NCBI GenBank assembly: GCA_029243545.1
Contig: JAQWRV010000029.1
Location: 144,564 to 208,563 of the forward strand
DNA length: 64,000 bases
Reading direction: 5' to 3'
Source: Rhodospirillaceae bacterium
GTDB lineage: Bacteria > Pseudomonadota > Alphaproteobacteria > Rhodospirillales > Rhodospirillaceae
The notes beneath the pieces were generated by a model. The model had not been told where the DNA came from, did no database searches, and saw nothing but the letters and a program-made list of their open reading frames with translations. Shown here one piece after another: positions 1 through 11,303 of the stretch; the first letter of the stretch is position 1, and each line of letters begins with the position of its first letter. A program made the translations under genes and the position numbers.

Positions 1-843
<843 letters not shown>

Positions 844-871
844 GGTAAGACCCCGAAACCAGCCAATTAGA

Positions 872-1096
872 TTAATATTTGGGTTGACCCCAACTTTTTT
901 CCAGGCTGTCTCGCCCGGTGATGGCCATGCCTTTGGTGTGGGCCACCGGCAGCTGTGGCAGATAGTCGTTGACCGAGCCTTCCAGGTCTTCGTCGGCAAA
1001 ACGGACCACGGTTTCATTATGGAATTCCTGAATGGCAGCGTATTGCGCTTCGGTCCCGCCGCGGCGCTGTTCCTTGTGCGTGGCGCCGACGAGCAA
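872..1096 (-). pseudogene. Probable relic of a SnoaL/NTF2-like (DUF4440-type) protein
   Basis: This minus-strand reading frame lies in the 303-base gap between eno and thiC. It contains FHNETVVRFADEDLEGSVND followed by a segment ending ITGRDSLEKSW, then stops at once. This pattern (helix with xVxxFADxDLxG, then xxGRDSIxxxW) is the first half of SnoaL/NTF2-like proteins, which normally run to about 130 residues. The second half is absent, and there is no convincing start codon or ribosome binding site. I therefore read it as a truncated remnant. It could still be a short expressed peptide. The assignment rests on pattern recognition by eye. Confidence 0.4.
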
Positions 1097-1146
1097 AAGA
1101 AAAACTCAGAGCTTGGATGAAAGATTTGTTTGTGTATGTCCTTAGA

Positions 1147-3212
<2,066 letters not shown>

Positions 3213-3365
3213 TTGATCTGACCTTAGGCCTGGGATGATAGTCGGTCAACGGCTGCATCTGTGGATAACTCGCGACATTGTGCCCCGCTCACACGGCAAG
3301 CGTGACAGGCTTGGGTATTGAATATTCATATACCTAAAGAGCCATACCAATTATGAGTCTGGCTC

Positions 3366-4223
3366 ATGTTCGATGACCTTCTAGCCACGATTCTTATTCT
3401 AGTTTCTGCCGTTATTCATGCAGGCATGAGTGCAATGATAATAACCAGTGAGGATAAGTACGCACGGCGTGCCTCCATGCTCATGGTCAGTGGCTGTATT
3501 GCGCTTCCCGTCGTGTTTTTTGTTCCGTTCCCAACGCCAGAGGTTTGGGTGTTGCTGATCGTTGGTAGGGTTATCCACTTGGGTTTTGAATTCTGCCTGA
3601 TCAACGCCTACCGGTTTGGAGATCTGTCCCAGGTCTACCCAGTCTTCCGAGGAGCGGCTCCGGTTTTAACGGCCGTTGGGGCATATGTGTTTCTCTCGGA
3701 ATCATTATCATGGTTGGAAATTCTAGCGTTGTTGACGCTCGCTCTTGGTATTCTCTCCTTTGCTATTGAACGGCATACATCCCTGGCCAGTGTTGGAACG
3801 AACAGGAAGGCTTTGCTTTTCGCGGTCGCCACCTCCGTTTTCATTGCGTTCTACACCCTGATAGATGCCACGGGTGTAAGGACCGTGGATCAGCCTCTGA
3901 CCTATATTTCTTGGACATTCGTGATGGCAGGTTTGGCTTTCCCAGCAACGGTCGCCATTTGGCGTCCGGGGACATTGCGTGCGCATTTTAGAGATCATGC
4001 ACGGACCGTTTTATTTGCGGGATCGCTAGTGGTTGCGACGTACAGCCTCGCACTGTTTGCATACAACTTAGGTCAGACAGCTGAGATCGCCGCCCTTCGC
4101 GAAACCAGTGTGGTGTTCGCGGCTATCATTGGCGTGGTCTTCTTAGGAGAGCGCTTCGGACGGCGAAGGATACTGGCAGCAATCGTGATCGCTGCCAGTG
4201 CCGTCGCGCTTAAGGTTGTTTAG
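3366..4223 (+). CDS. EamA/DMT-superfamily membrane transporter
   Basis: This is a 285-residue integral membrane protein with about ten hydrophobic helices in two similar halves, the layout of the drug/metabolite transporter (EamA) family. The first half contains YRFGDLSQVYPVFRGAAPVL and the second LRETSVVFAAIIGVVFLGE, the usual loop-helix signatures before the fourth and ninth helices. Such proteins export or import amino acids, metabolites or drugs; the substrate cannot be read from sequence. It is the first gene of the accessory island, divergent from thiC and convergent with the exported flavoprotein. It could serve metabolite efflux for the island, but no operon link is visible. Confidence 0.88.
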   Translation: MFDDLLATILILVSAVIHAGMSAMIITSEDKYARRASMLMVSGCIALPVVFFVPFPTPEVWVLLIVGRVIHLGFEFCLINAYRFGDLSQVYPVFRGAAPVLTAVGAYVFLSESLSWLEILALLTLALGILSFAIERHTSLASVGTNRKALLFAVATSVFIAFYTLIDATGVRTVDQPLTYISWTFVMAGLAFPATVAIWRPGTLRAHFRDHARTVLFAGSLVVATYSLALFAYNLGQTAEIAALRETSVVFAAIIGVVFLGERFGRRRILAAIVIAASAVALKVV

Positions 4224-4442
4224 ATCGCATAGCTTAACTTCATGCCGGGATTTATTCCGAGCATCCAAGGGAAAACTAACCGTCCCGGCTATCCACATTG
4301 TCCACTTAGAATCACATTGCCCAAGTGCTCTGACCATTGTTCCGGATAATCGTACATCCAGTCGGAATACCCGCCTCCAGGTTAAGGATTTCTTGTGCTG
4401 CTAGGTTTTCCGTTCAATGAGACTCTAAAAGTTGCTTAGGTC

Positions 4443-6008
4443 TCACACATCAAACTGTAATAGACGCTCGCCGAGCAATTTGCCGAAGGTAATTGACGGC
4501 GTCACCAGCATGCCGCCGCAAATGGCGCGGCCTGACGTAGCGCCGGTGCCGAGCAATTCGCCCGCCGCATAGAGTCCACCAATGGGCGATCCATCCTGCT
4601 TGATGACTTGCAGATCTTTGCCGACGGCTATTCCTGCGAAGGTGGTCAGGAACCAGCTTTGTAAGCGTATGGCGTAGAAGGGGCCTTTTTCGATGGGTAA
4701 CGGCATGTGCTCGCGGCCCAAATCATCGTGTCCTGTGACGCGCGCCATGTTGTACTTGGAAACGGTGCCGGTCAGGCCTTTGGCGTCGATGCCCGCTTTT
4801 TCTGCGAGCTCTTCCAGCGTGTCGGCCTTAAAGAAGTTGTGATAGCCCTCGTTAAAAGCGTCGGCGATGTTTTCTTTTTCCATCATGCCCATGAAGCCGC
4901 CTGAAATGAGCGGTGGGGCTTGGGTATGAATTTCATGATCCCACACCGTCCAACACTCTTCGCCCGGTTGTTCCAGCAAGGCTTCTTCGTACGCAGCATG
5001 ACTGAGGATATCTTCCTGCAGGAAGCGCTTGCCTTGCGCATCGACGATGATTTCCCAAGGTGGGCGGTCCCCTGGGAAGTGACGGGCCACGGCAACCATT
5101 GGTGCTGGATACTCTTCATCCCCGAGAATGGCACCGAACAGGGGTAAGTGGTTCTCGCCGTAGCGGACATAGCCGCCAACAGACGTACCAAGGGTAATGC
5201 CTGCGCCCTGGCTATAGGGGTAGGAGACGTCGGAATAGTCGATGGCGCCTTCGAGCTCTTCGAACATTTCAGAATTGGAGGCATAGCCACCGCTGGTGAG
5301 CACCACATTCTTGCCCATGTAGCGCGCCGTTTTACCGTCGGCATCGACCGTGGCGACGCCAACGACCCGGCCACTGTCATCTTGAATGAGATCGGTGGCC
5401 TCGGTGCTGGTTTTGATGGTTACAGCACCGGACTCCATCAGCGGCTCAAGTTGCTTCTCAAAGAGGGCCAAAATGCCCATACCACCCTCTCTGTGCCAGG
5501 CGTAGCGCGCGTGACTATAGGGCTCATGGGTTGTGCCGGTGACAGGGTGGTGGGGGTAAACCTCAAAACCGTTATCCGTGAGCCAGTCAAAGGCTCCGGC
5601 GGCGTTTTCTGTCGCAAGACGCAGGATATCCGGATCAGCGGTGTTGTGGCTGATGTTCATAACATCGTCATAGTGGGACTGTGGGCTATCGCCCTCAATG
5701 CCTTTGGATTGTTGTAGTTTGGTTCCCGCGGCGCTCATCTGGCCACTCGAAAGGAAGAGGGTGCCACCGATGACCGGTGCGGCTTCGATGACGAGAACCT
5801 TGCCGCCACGTTGGCCGGCGAAAATGGCGGCTGGGAGGCCAGCCGTGCCACCGCCGACAATGACGGCGTCATAGTCAGCAGATTGGGCCTTGGCGCTGCG
5901 GCCTTTGGTCAGACCGATAGCTGCTGCTGCGGCGCTGACTGTGGATAGGAATTGCCGTTTGGATAGTTTCTGGGCCAAAGGGCTCCAAAAGTGAGTTTTG
6001 TTCGCCAT
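4443..6008 (-). CDS. Exported FAD-dependent oxidoreductase (fumarate reductase / ketosteroid dehydrogenase-like flavoprotein)
   Basis: This 521-residue flavoprotein has the ADP-binding fold VIVGGGTAGLPAAIFAG near residue 55 and the C-terminal FAD segment GGLYAAGELLGTGATSGRA. It belongs to the FAD_binding_2 group with fumarate reductases, urocanate reductase and 3-ketosteroid dehydrogenases. The N terminus carries LSKRQFLSTVS followed by an alanine-rich hydrophobic stretch and AKAQS. This is a twin-arginine-type signal with KR in place of RR, so export to the periplasm is likely but not certain. The start at 6008 follows a purine-rich GGGAGAGAGA site. The usual fumarate reductase HTMGG segment is replaced by TTFAGIAV, so the substrate is unlikely to be fumarate. 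It is divergent from the methyltransferase array and may share its promoter region. Confidence 0.85.
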   Translation of the reverse strand: MANKTHFWSPLAQKLSKRQFLSTVSAAAAAIGLTKGRSAKAQSADYDAVIVGGGTAGLPAAIFAGQRGGKVLVIEAAPVIGGTLFLSSGQMSAAGTKLQQSKGIEGDSPQSHYDDVMNISHNTADPDILRLATENAAGAFDWLTDNGFEVYPHHPVTGTTHEPYSHARYAWHREGGMGILALFEKQLEPLMESGAVTIKTSTEATDLIQDDSGRVVGVATVDADGKTARYMGKNVVLTSGGYASNSEMFEELEGAIDYSDVSYPYSQGAGITLGTSVGGYVRYGENHLPLFGAILGDEEYPAPMVAVARHFPGDRPPWEIIVDAQGKRFLQEDILSHAAYEEALLEQPGEECWTVWDHEIHTQAPPLISGGFMGMMEKENIADAFNEGYHNFFKADTLEELAEKAGIDAKGLTGTVSKYNMARVTGHDDLGREHMPLPIEKGPFYAIRLQSWFLTTFAGIAVGKDLQVIKQDGSPIGGLYAAGELLGTGATSGRAICGGMLVTPSITFGKLLGERLLQFDV

Positions 6009-6242
6009 GATCTCTCTCTCTCCCTGAATGATTTGAAAAGACCTTAGCTCACGGTTTCGCTCGAACCTAGCGCACAATGAGCGCGCCCGTATTGTGACCA
6101 TGGCCTCTTGAAATGTCAGCTTAAAGCTTGGAATAACTGGAATCTTAGCGCTACAAAGCGCAGAATTAGAAATCTTTTCCGCGATTGTTCGTTTCCCGGG
6201 CCGCGCAATTCCGCCAGCTCATCAATTCTAGGGGGATCATCC
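6009..6242. promoter_or_regulatory. Divergent intergenic region between flavoprotein and methyltransferase array
   Basis: This 234-base spacer separates the start codons of the exported flavoprotein (minus) and the first methyltransferase (plus), so promoters for both must lie in or near it. A short dyad AGCGC-N6-GCGC occurs near 6145-6160. An AGGGGGATC ribosome binding site precedes the start at 6243. The plus-strand frame is open upstream of 6243 but lacks coding character. I cannot place -35/-10 boxes with confidence. The arrangement suggests that the flavoprotein and methyltransferases are co-regulated, which is inference. Confidence 0.45.
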
Positions 6243-7469
6243 ATGTCTCGCTTACTCAAAGACAAGAACACCAACCGCCGCGCGTTCCTGCTCGCAGGCT
6301 CGGCTGCCGCAGCCGTTGCCGCACCTTCGCTTAAGGCCATTGCCGAAGCTGCTGAATGGGACGCAGAACCCCGTGGAACGGTAGGCAGATTCCACGAGCG
6401 TCTGCCCAACCTGTTGGTCGAGAGCGAACAAGATTTCTACAGCGGTTTTCGCGATTGGCATACGCTAGAAATTATTGCAACATCGCAACGTAGAGCATTG
6501 GAAATACTCAAAGAAAACGGAATCGCCCCCGACGAAAAGATCCCCATGGAAGACGTCATCGCGCTGATGGAGAATGATCCCATCATGGGCATGAGCGTAC
6601 TGACTTGGGAAAATACACAGCAGGCTATATGGGACACGATTCAGCGGGTCTATCACGAGAACGCAGACCTCTATTTCGATGAAATGGAAGCCGCTGAAAA
6701 GATGGGCCCGGGCAGCATCGAACTGCATCCAGAAATGCACATTCCCCAATACGCCAGCTATGAGATTCACCTCCAGCCGGGCGGCTATGTAGGCGATCCG
6801 TTTGCCGGATATATTTATGTGCACGGCGAGAACGCTGTCTTCTTCAACGGCAATCACCAGGATAATGCCCAACGATCGCTCGCCCGCCGGGTTCCGGCGC
6901 CACCCGACGGCAAGGTCAATCGTGTTCTCGAGCAAGGCTGCAGTTCCGGCCAGTTTACTCTCGCTCTCAAGGACAAGTGGCCTGAGGCAGAGGTTTGGGG
7001 CACAGACGTAGGTGCACCGATGATCCGTTACGCCCATCAGAAGTCCGTCGATCTCGGCATGGAAACGCACTACATGCAGGAACTCAGTGAAGAGAGCCGT
7101 TTCCCCGACGAGCATTTCGACGTGATCACCAACAACCTTCTGTACCACGAATTACCGGAAAAAATCGGCATTGGCGTCATTGAGGAAAGTTTCCGTACTT
7201 TGCGTCCGGGCGGGATTTTCTTCCCCATAGACCAGTACACCGAGAATGCGCCCAATATGACGGCGTTCGGCCGGTTCTGGGGCTGGCGGGACTACCGCTG
7301 GAACGAAGAAGTCTGGCGCTTTGAATACGAAAACTTGGACATGGAAGGCGAAATGCGCAAAGCCGGCTTCGAAGTAGTCAGGGGCCCAGTCGTGCGCCGC
7401 GGCAATCGTGGTCTGTATTCCGAGGATGGCCGTCCGTTAGGCAATGTCATGGGCATCAAGCCCGCTTAG
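6243..7469 (+). CDS. Tat-signal-like class I SAM methyltransferase, paralogue 1 of 5
   Basis: The 408-residue product begins with a twin-arginine-type signal: TNRRAFLLAGS at residues 10-20, then an Ala-rich stretch. An unrecognised domain spans about residues 45-220, with the motif EIHLQPGGYVGDPFAGY. A class I methyltransferase Rossmann domain follows: motif I VLEQGCSSGQFT at about 228-239, the acidic end of strand 2 at VWGTDVG, and LRPGGIFFPID after the fourth strand. The start at 6243 is chosen for the AGGGGGATC site and because the signal begins there. It is the most divergent of the five copies: it lacks the MxDRRxLF opening and has GTVGRFHERLP where the others have GTxxRLERLP. The methylated substrate is unknown. 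The next copy starts 22 bases downstream. Confidence 0.85.
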   Translation: MSRLLKDKNTNRRAFLLAGSAAAAVAAPSLKAIAEAAEWDAEPRGTVGRFHERLPNLLVESEQDFYSGFRDWHTLEIIATSQRRALEILKENGIAPDEKIPMEDVIALMENDPIMGMSVLTWENTQQAIWDTIQRVYHENADLYFDEMEAAEKMGPGSIELHPEMHIPQYASYEIHLQPGGYVGDPFAGYIYVHGENAVFFNGNHQDNAQRSLARRVPAPPDGKVNRVLEQGCSSGQFTLALKDKWPEAEVWGTDVGAPMIRYAHQKSVDLGMETHYMQELSEESRFPDEHFDVITNNLLYHELPEKIGIGVIEESFRTLRPGGIFFPIDQYTENAPNMTAFGRFWGWRDYRWNEEVWRFEYENLDMEGEMRKAGFEVVRGPVVRRGNRGLYSEDGRPLGNVMGIKPA

Positions 7470-7491
7470 GGCTCAAGGAGAGCAATTTTAT

Positions 7492-8676
7492 ATGTTTGAT
7501 CGTCGGACTTTGTTTCAGGCCGCTGCTGGAATAGGCGGGGCACTTACTGCCTTTGCGGGCGGGCGTAAGGCGGAGGCCAAGTTACCCAAGGGTTCTGATC
7601 TAGAGCCGCGGGGCACCGACCGACGCCTGGAACGGCTTCCGAGCTTGGATGTGGAGAGCCGTGAGGATTTCCTTACGCAGTTGCGCATCTGGTCTGGCCG
7701 GGATGTCAGACGTGTGGCAAATCGCCGGGCCAACAAAATCCTTAAAAATAAGGGGCTCAGCCCACGCGATCCTATGTCCTATGTGGAAGCCGCCAAATTG
7801 CTTGAAGATGATCATATTATTGGTTTGAGTGGCCGGGCTTGGATTAGCGTCCAGCAGATTATGTGGAAGAACCTCCAAGATGAATTCCACTCTAACGGGG
7901 ACGCCTATCTCGAAGAATTAGAAGCGGCTGATACGGCTGGTCCGGGTTCCGTGGATCTGAATCCTGACATGGATATTCCAATGTACGCTAAACACGAGAT
8001 ACACATGCAGCCAGGCGGATATGTGGGTGATCCTTTGGGCGGTTACGTCTACCACTACGGAACGAACAACTTCTGGCAGGGCCGCAATTATCAAGACGAA
8101 ATGGATCAGCAACTAGCTGAAACCATTCCTATTCCCAAAGACGGCAAGGTCAAACGGATTTTGCACTTGGGCTGCAGTGTCGGACAGCTGACCTGCCGCA
8201 TTAAGGAAAAATATCCAGACGCCGAGGTGTGGGGCCTGGATGTGGGCGGTCCCATGGTGCGTTATGCCCATATGCGGGCGGCGGACCTAGATATCGACGT
8301 TCATTTTGCCCAGCGGCTGGCAGAGGACACCAAGTTCCCCGATGGTCATTTTGATTTGGTGACGTCGTTCTTGCTCTTCCATGAAGTCACCTCAGAAGCG
8401 GCAGAACAGATTATCCAAGAGGGGTACCGCTTACTCCGGCCTGGAGGCGTGTTCTTCGCGCGAGATCATAGAGATAAGCCTACAACGACAACGACTGCCA
8501 TGGCAGGTTATGCCCAATACTGGAATTGGCGGTGGAACCACGAAGTATGGATGATGGACCACCTGAGCAATGACTATCCCAAATTGATGGCGGGCGCCGG
8601 ATTTGATGTGGATACAGAAACACCGGGCAATTATTCTGGATTTGGCGGTAATGTGATGGGCGTAAAGCCCGCCTAA
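7492..8676 (+). CDS. Tat-signal-like class I SAM methyltransferase, paralogue 2 of 5
   Basis: This 394-residue protein starts MFDRRTLFQAA, a twin-arginine-like opening, followed by a weakly hydrophobic Gly/Ala stretch and GGRKAEAK. The shared block EPRGTDRRLERLPSLDVES comes next. The long N-terminal domain holds HEIHMQPGGYVGDPLGGYVY (about 168-187) and YGTNNFWQGRN. Motif I is ILHLGCSVGQLT (about 223-234), followed by EVWGLDVGGPMVRYAHMRA and LLRPGGVFFARD. AAGGAGAG precedes the chosen start at 7492; the frame extends upstream into the previous gene. It is closest by eye to paralogue 3, suggesting local duplication. Spacing of 22 and 20 bases to its neighbours indicates one transcript with copies 1 and 3. 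Confidence 0.86.
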   Translation: MFDRRTLFQAAAGIGGALTAFAGGRKAEAKLPKGSDLEPRGTDRRLERLPSLDVESREDFLTQLRIWSGRDVRRVANRRANKILKNKGLSPRDPMSYVEAAKLLEDDHIIGLSGRAWISVQQIMWKNLQDEFHSNGDAYLEELEAADTAGPGSVDLNPDMDIPMYAKHEIHMQPGGYVGDPLGGYVYHYGTNNFWQGRNYQDEMDQQLAETIPIPKDGKVKRILHLGCSVGQLTCRIKEKYPDAEVWGLDVGGPMVRYAHMRAADLDIDVHFAQRLAEDTKFPDGHFDLVTSFLLFHEVTSEAAEQIIQEGYRLLRPGGVFFARDHRDKPTTTTTAMAGYAQYWNWRWNHEVWMMDHLSNDYPKLMAGAGFDVDTETPGNYSGFGGNVMGVKPA

Positions 8677-8696
8677 CAGAGAAAAGTGGGTAAGAT

Positions 8697-9884
8697 ATGT
8701 TTGATCGCAGAGCACTTTTTCAGGCTACGACAGCAATAGGCGGAGTTCTCACTGGTTTCCTCGGCGGACGCAGGGCTGAAGCCAAACTACCAAAAAAGGC
8801 CGATGTTGAACCGCGCGGCACCGACCGTCGGCTTGAACGTCTTCCCACCTTGGACGTGGAAAGCCGCGAGGACTTCCTCACCCGCTTCCGCACCTGGGTG
8901 AACAGTGATGTACGCCGCGTCGCATCTGAGCGGGGTGACAAAATCATGGAGGCAAAAGGCCTCGACCCCCGTGGCGACATGACCTACGAGGAGGCCGTCG
9001 CCCATTTGGAGGACGATCACATCGTAGGACTTAGTGCCCGGGCTTGGATCAGCGCCCAGCAAATCATGTGGAAGAACCTGCAAGATGAGTTCCACGACAA
9101 TGCAGACGCCTATCTCGCCGAAATGGAAGCGGCGGACAACAGGGGGCCGGGTAAGCTGGAACTGAACCCGGACATGCATATTCCCCTGTACTGCAAACAT
9201 GAAATCCACATGCAGCCTGGTGGTTATGTGGGCGATCCCCTTGGCGGGTACGTCTATCACTACGGCACCAACAACTTCTGGGAAGGCCGCAACAGCCAGG
9301 ACGAAATGGATACCCAGATAGCCAAGGTCGTGCCGGTGCCCAAGGACGGCAAGATTAAACGCATCCTGCATATGGGCTGCAGTTCCGGTCAATTGACGCT
9401 GCGCTTACAAGAACTCTATCCGGACGCTGAAGTCTGGGGTGTCGACGTTGGCGGCCCAATGGTGCGCTATGCCCATATGCGGGCTGTTGATCTTGGCGTT
9501 GGAGCTAACTTCCGCCAGGCGCTGGCTGAAGAAACAGGTTTCCCGGATGGTTATTTCGATATTGTCACCTCCTTTTTGTTGTTCCATGAGGTCAGCTCGG
9601 AAGGGGCGGAAGCGATCATAAACGAAGGGCACCGGGTGCTGCGGCCGGGTGGTGTGTTCTATTCACGCGATCAAAACGACTGGTCTAAATTGCCAAACAG
9701 AACCGCTTTCCAAAACTATCAAGGCTACTGGATTAACCGCTGGAATCATGAGGTTTGGCAGCGGGAACACCGCTCCAACGATTATCCCAAGCTGTTGTCC
9801 AACGCTGGGTTTGAAGTTGGTCAGCCGCGCGAAGGCAGGAGCACCATGGCTAAGGCTGCATTGATGGGTACCAAACCGGCGTAG
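8697..9884 (+). CDS. Tat-signal-like class I SAM methyltransferase, paralogue 3 of 5
   Basis: This 395-residue protein begins MFDRRALFQATTAIGG and continues GGRRAEAKLPKKADVEPRG, the same signal-like layout as copy 2. The N-terminal domain carries KHEIHMQPGGYVGDPLGGY and YGTNNFWEGRN. The SAM site is ILHMGCSSGQLT followed by EVWGVDVGGPMVRYAHMRA, and VLRPGGVFYSRD ends the core. The region after the core holds WINRWNHEVWQREH, matching RWNHEVW or RWNxExW in every copy. The protein ends GTKPA, like copies 1, 2 and 5, which end in KPA. It starts 20 bases after copy 2. A gap of 106 bases and a palindrome separate it from copy 4, so transcription may restart there. Confidence 0.86.
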   Translation: MFDRRALFQATTAIGGVLTGFLGGRRAEAKLPKKADVEPRGTDRRLERLPTLDVESREDFLTRFRTWVNSDVRRVASERGDKIMEAKGLDPRGDMTYEEAVAHLEDDHIVGLSARAWISAQQIMWKNLQDEFHDNADAYLAEMEAADNRGPGKLELNPDMHIPLYCKHEIHMQPGGYVGDPLGGYVYHYGTNNFWEGRNSQDEMDTQIAKVVPVPKDGKIKRILHMGCSSGQLTLRLQELYPDAEVWGVDVGGPMVRYAHMRAVDLGVGANFRQALAEETGFPDGYFDIVTSFLLFHEVSSEGAEAIINEGHRVLRPGGVFYSRDQNDWSKLPNRTAFQNYQGYWINRWNHEVWQREHRSNDYPKLLSNAGFEVGQPREGRSTMAKAALMGTKPA

Positions 9885-9932
9885 GCAGTTCGACCCGATA
9901 TAAACGGCTTATATTTGCATTTGCATTATGTA

Positions 9933-9948
9933 TTGGTGTGAACACCAA
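9933..9948. promoter_or_regulatory. Perfect palindrome ahead of methyltransferase 4
   Basis: TTGGTGT-GA-ACACCAA is an inverted repeat of two 7-base arms with a 2-base spacer. It sits 42 bases before the start of paralogue 4, in the first sizeable gap of the array. Its form matches a dimeric regulator operator. An AT-rich stretch with TTTGCA repeated directly precedes it (about 9914-9926). No similar site was seen in front of the other copies. Which regulator would bind is unknown. Confidence 0.45.
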
Positions 9949-9990
9949 CGCGTTTGCTAGAGTGCCTTCATATTTGAAGGAGAACGAATT

Positions 9991-11193
9991 ATGCTCGATC
10001 GTCGCGCACTGTTTCCAGCCTTTACCGGTCTCGGCGCGGCTGCCGCGTCGTTGTTTAGCGGCAAGGCCGCCAAAGCCGGAACACAACCTAATTTTGCTGT
10101 TGGATTTGCAGGGGATGTCGAACCCCGCGGCACGGATGATCGTCTTGAGCGTTTACCAACGCTCGATCTTGAAAGCCAGCAAGATTTTCTGACTGGTTTC
10201 CGGTCCTGGGGTGGCAGCGGCTTTAGACGTATTGCCGGTAAACGGACCCAAGCGCTTTTCGAGGCCAAGGGGCTCGACCCCAACGACGATCCATCTTTGG
10301 AAACCGTATTAGATATCCTCGGTGATGATCCGGTTATGGGGGCGAACGTCCGGACGTGGGTCTCCAACCAGCTGTTAACCTGGAAGACAATCCAGGATTA
10401 CGTTCACGCCAACGCCGACACCTATCTGGCTGAGATGGAAGCCACGGATAATATTGGGCCTGGCACTCTTGAACTGAACCCTGATGTGCCACTGCCCGAC
10501 CACGTGAAACATGAAATTCACATCATGCCCGGCGGCTATGTGGGCGATCCTCTGGGGGGGCACGTCTATCACTACGGCACCAATAATTTCTATGGCGGCG
10601 GTAATTTCCAAGACGAAGTGCATATCGACTTGGCAAGCAAGATTGCAGTGCCTGAAGACGGCAAAGTTTTGCGCATTCTCGATGTTGGCTGCACCACAGG
10701 GCAGATGACTGTGGCCCTAAAGGAGCGCTTCCCTAATGCGGAAATTTGGGGGATCGATGCCGGCGGGCCCATGCTGCGGTATGGCCACATGCGCGCTGTC
10801 GATTTAGGTGTCGATGTTAATTTCGCTCAGCGTTTGGCTGAAGACACCAAATTCCCTGATGGCTTCTTTGATGTCGTCACCTCGTACATTCTGTACCACG
10901 AGATGCCAGCAGAGATCTCCAGGCAGTCGGTCACAGAAGCCCACAGAATTCTGCGTCCAGGCGGCGTGTTCTTTCCCATCGATTTCTATACGGGGAGCAA
11001 TGTCGTAACCAAACAGGCTCATCTAAAATTCCGCCGCTGGTGGGACCATCGCTGGAATGACGAAGTCTGGTTCCAGGAATATGATGGGTTTGATATGCCA
11101 AAAGCCATGCGGGAGGCGGGTTTTGCCGTCAATGAAGAGGGGCCGGCGGCTTGGATCGGTAATAAGAACCTGCTCGCGACCAAGCTGTCCTAG
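9991..11193 (+). CDS. Tat-signal-like class I SAM methyltransferase, paralogue 4 of 5
   Basis: This 400-residue protein starts MLDRRALFPAFTGLG, followed by SLFSGKAAKAGTQ, again a twin-arginine-like signal with an AKA-type end. The shared DVEPRGTDDRLERLPTLDLES follows. The N-terminal domain contains HEIHIMPGGYVGDPLGGHVY and YGTNNFYGGGN. Motif I is ILDVGCTTGQMT, the most canonical of the five because it keeps the Asp before the glycine loop. EIWGIDAGGPMLRYGHMRA and ILRPGGVFFPID follow. The C terminus ends ATKLS instead of KPA. GAAGGAG lies seven bases before the start. Its own upstream palindrome and the 106-base gap suggest a separate promoter. Confidence 0.86.
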   Translation: MLDRRALFPAFTGLGAAAASLFSGKAAKAGTQPNFAVGFAGDVEPRGTDDRLERLPTLDLESQQDFLTGFRSWGGSGFRRIAGKRTQALFEAKGLDPNDDPSLETVLDILGDDPVMGANVRTWVSNQLLTWKTIQDYVHANADTYLAEMEATDNIGPGTLELNPDVPLPDHVKHEIHIMPGGYVGDPLGGHVYHYGTNNFYGGGNFQDEVHIDLASKIAVPEDGKVLRILDVGCTTGQMTVALKERFPNAEIWGIDAGGPMLRYGHMRAVDLGVDVNFAQRLAEDTKFPDGFFDVVTSYILYHEMPAEISRQSVTEAHRILRPGGVFFPIDFYTGSNVVTKQAHLKFRRWWDHRWNDEVWFQEYDGFDMPKAMREAGFAVNEEGPAAWIGNKNLLATKLS

Positions 11194-11303
11194 GCAAAGC
11201 GTGAGGCGGAGTCATCCAAATCCTTTGATTTTGTGGCCTTGAAGGGGCATCATCGGCACATAACGTTTGCCTTTTGACCTAACCTCTCCCAAGGAGGCCT
11301 CTC

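Noticed and set aside
5148..5717. 189-codon plus-strand frame opposite the flavoprotein
   Set aside because: The minus strand here encodes conserved flavoprotein sequence; the plus frame has no motif and no ribosome binding site.
6465..7148. Long open frame (227 codons) on the minus strand opposite methyltransferase 1
   Set aside because: It lies wholly antisense to a gene with clear family motifs and has no recognisable domain. Similar antisense frames occur opposite copies 3 and 5 because they share codon structure.
8787..9392. 201-codon minus-strand frame opposite methyltransferase 3
   Set aside because: Antisense shadow; the plus strand carries the PGGY-GDP and SAM motifs.
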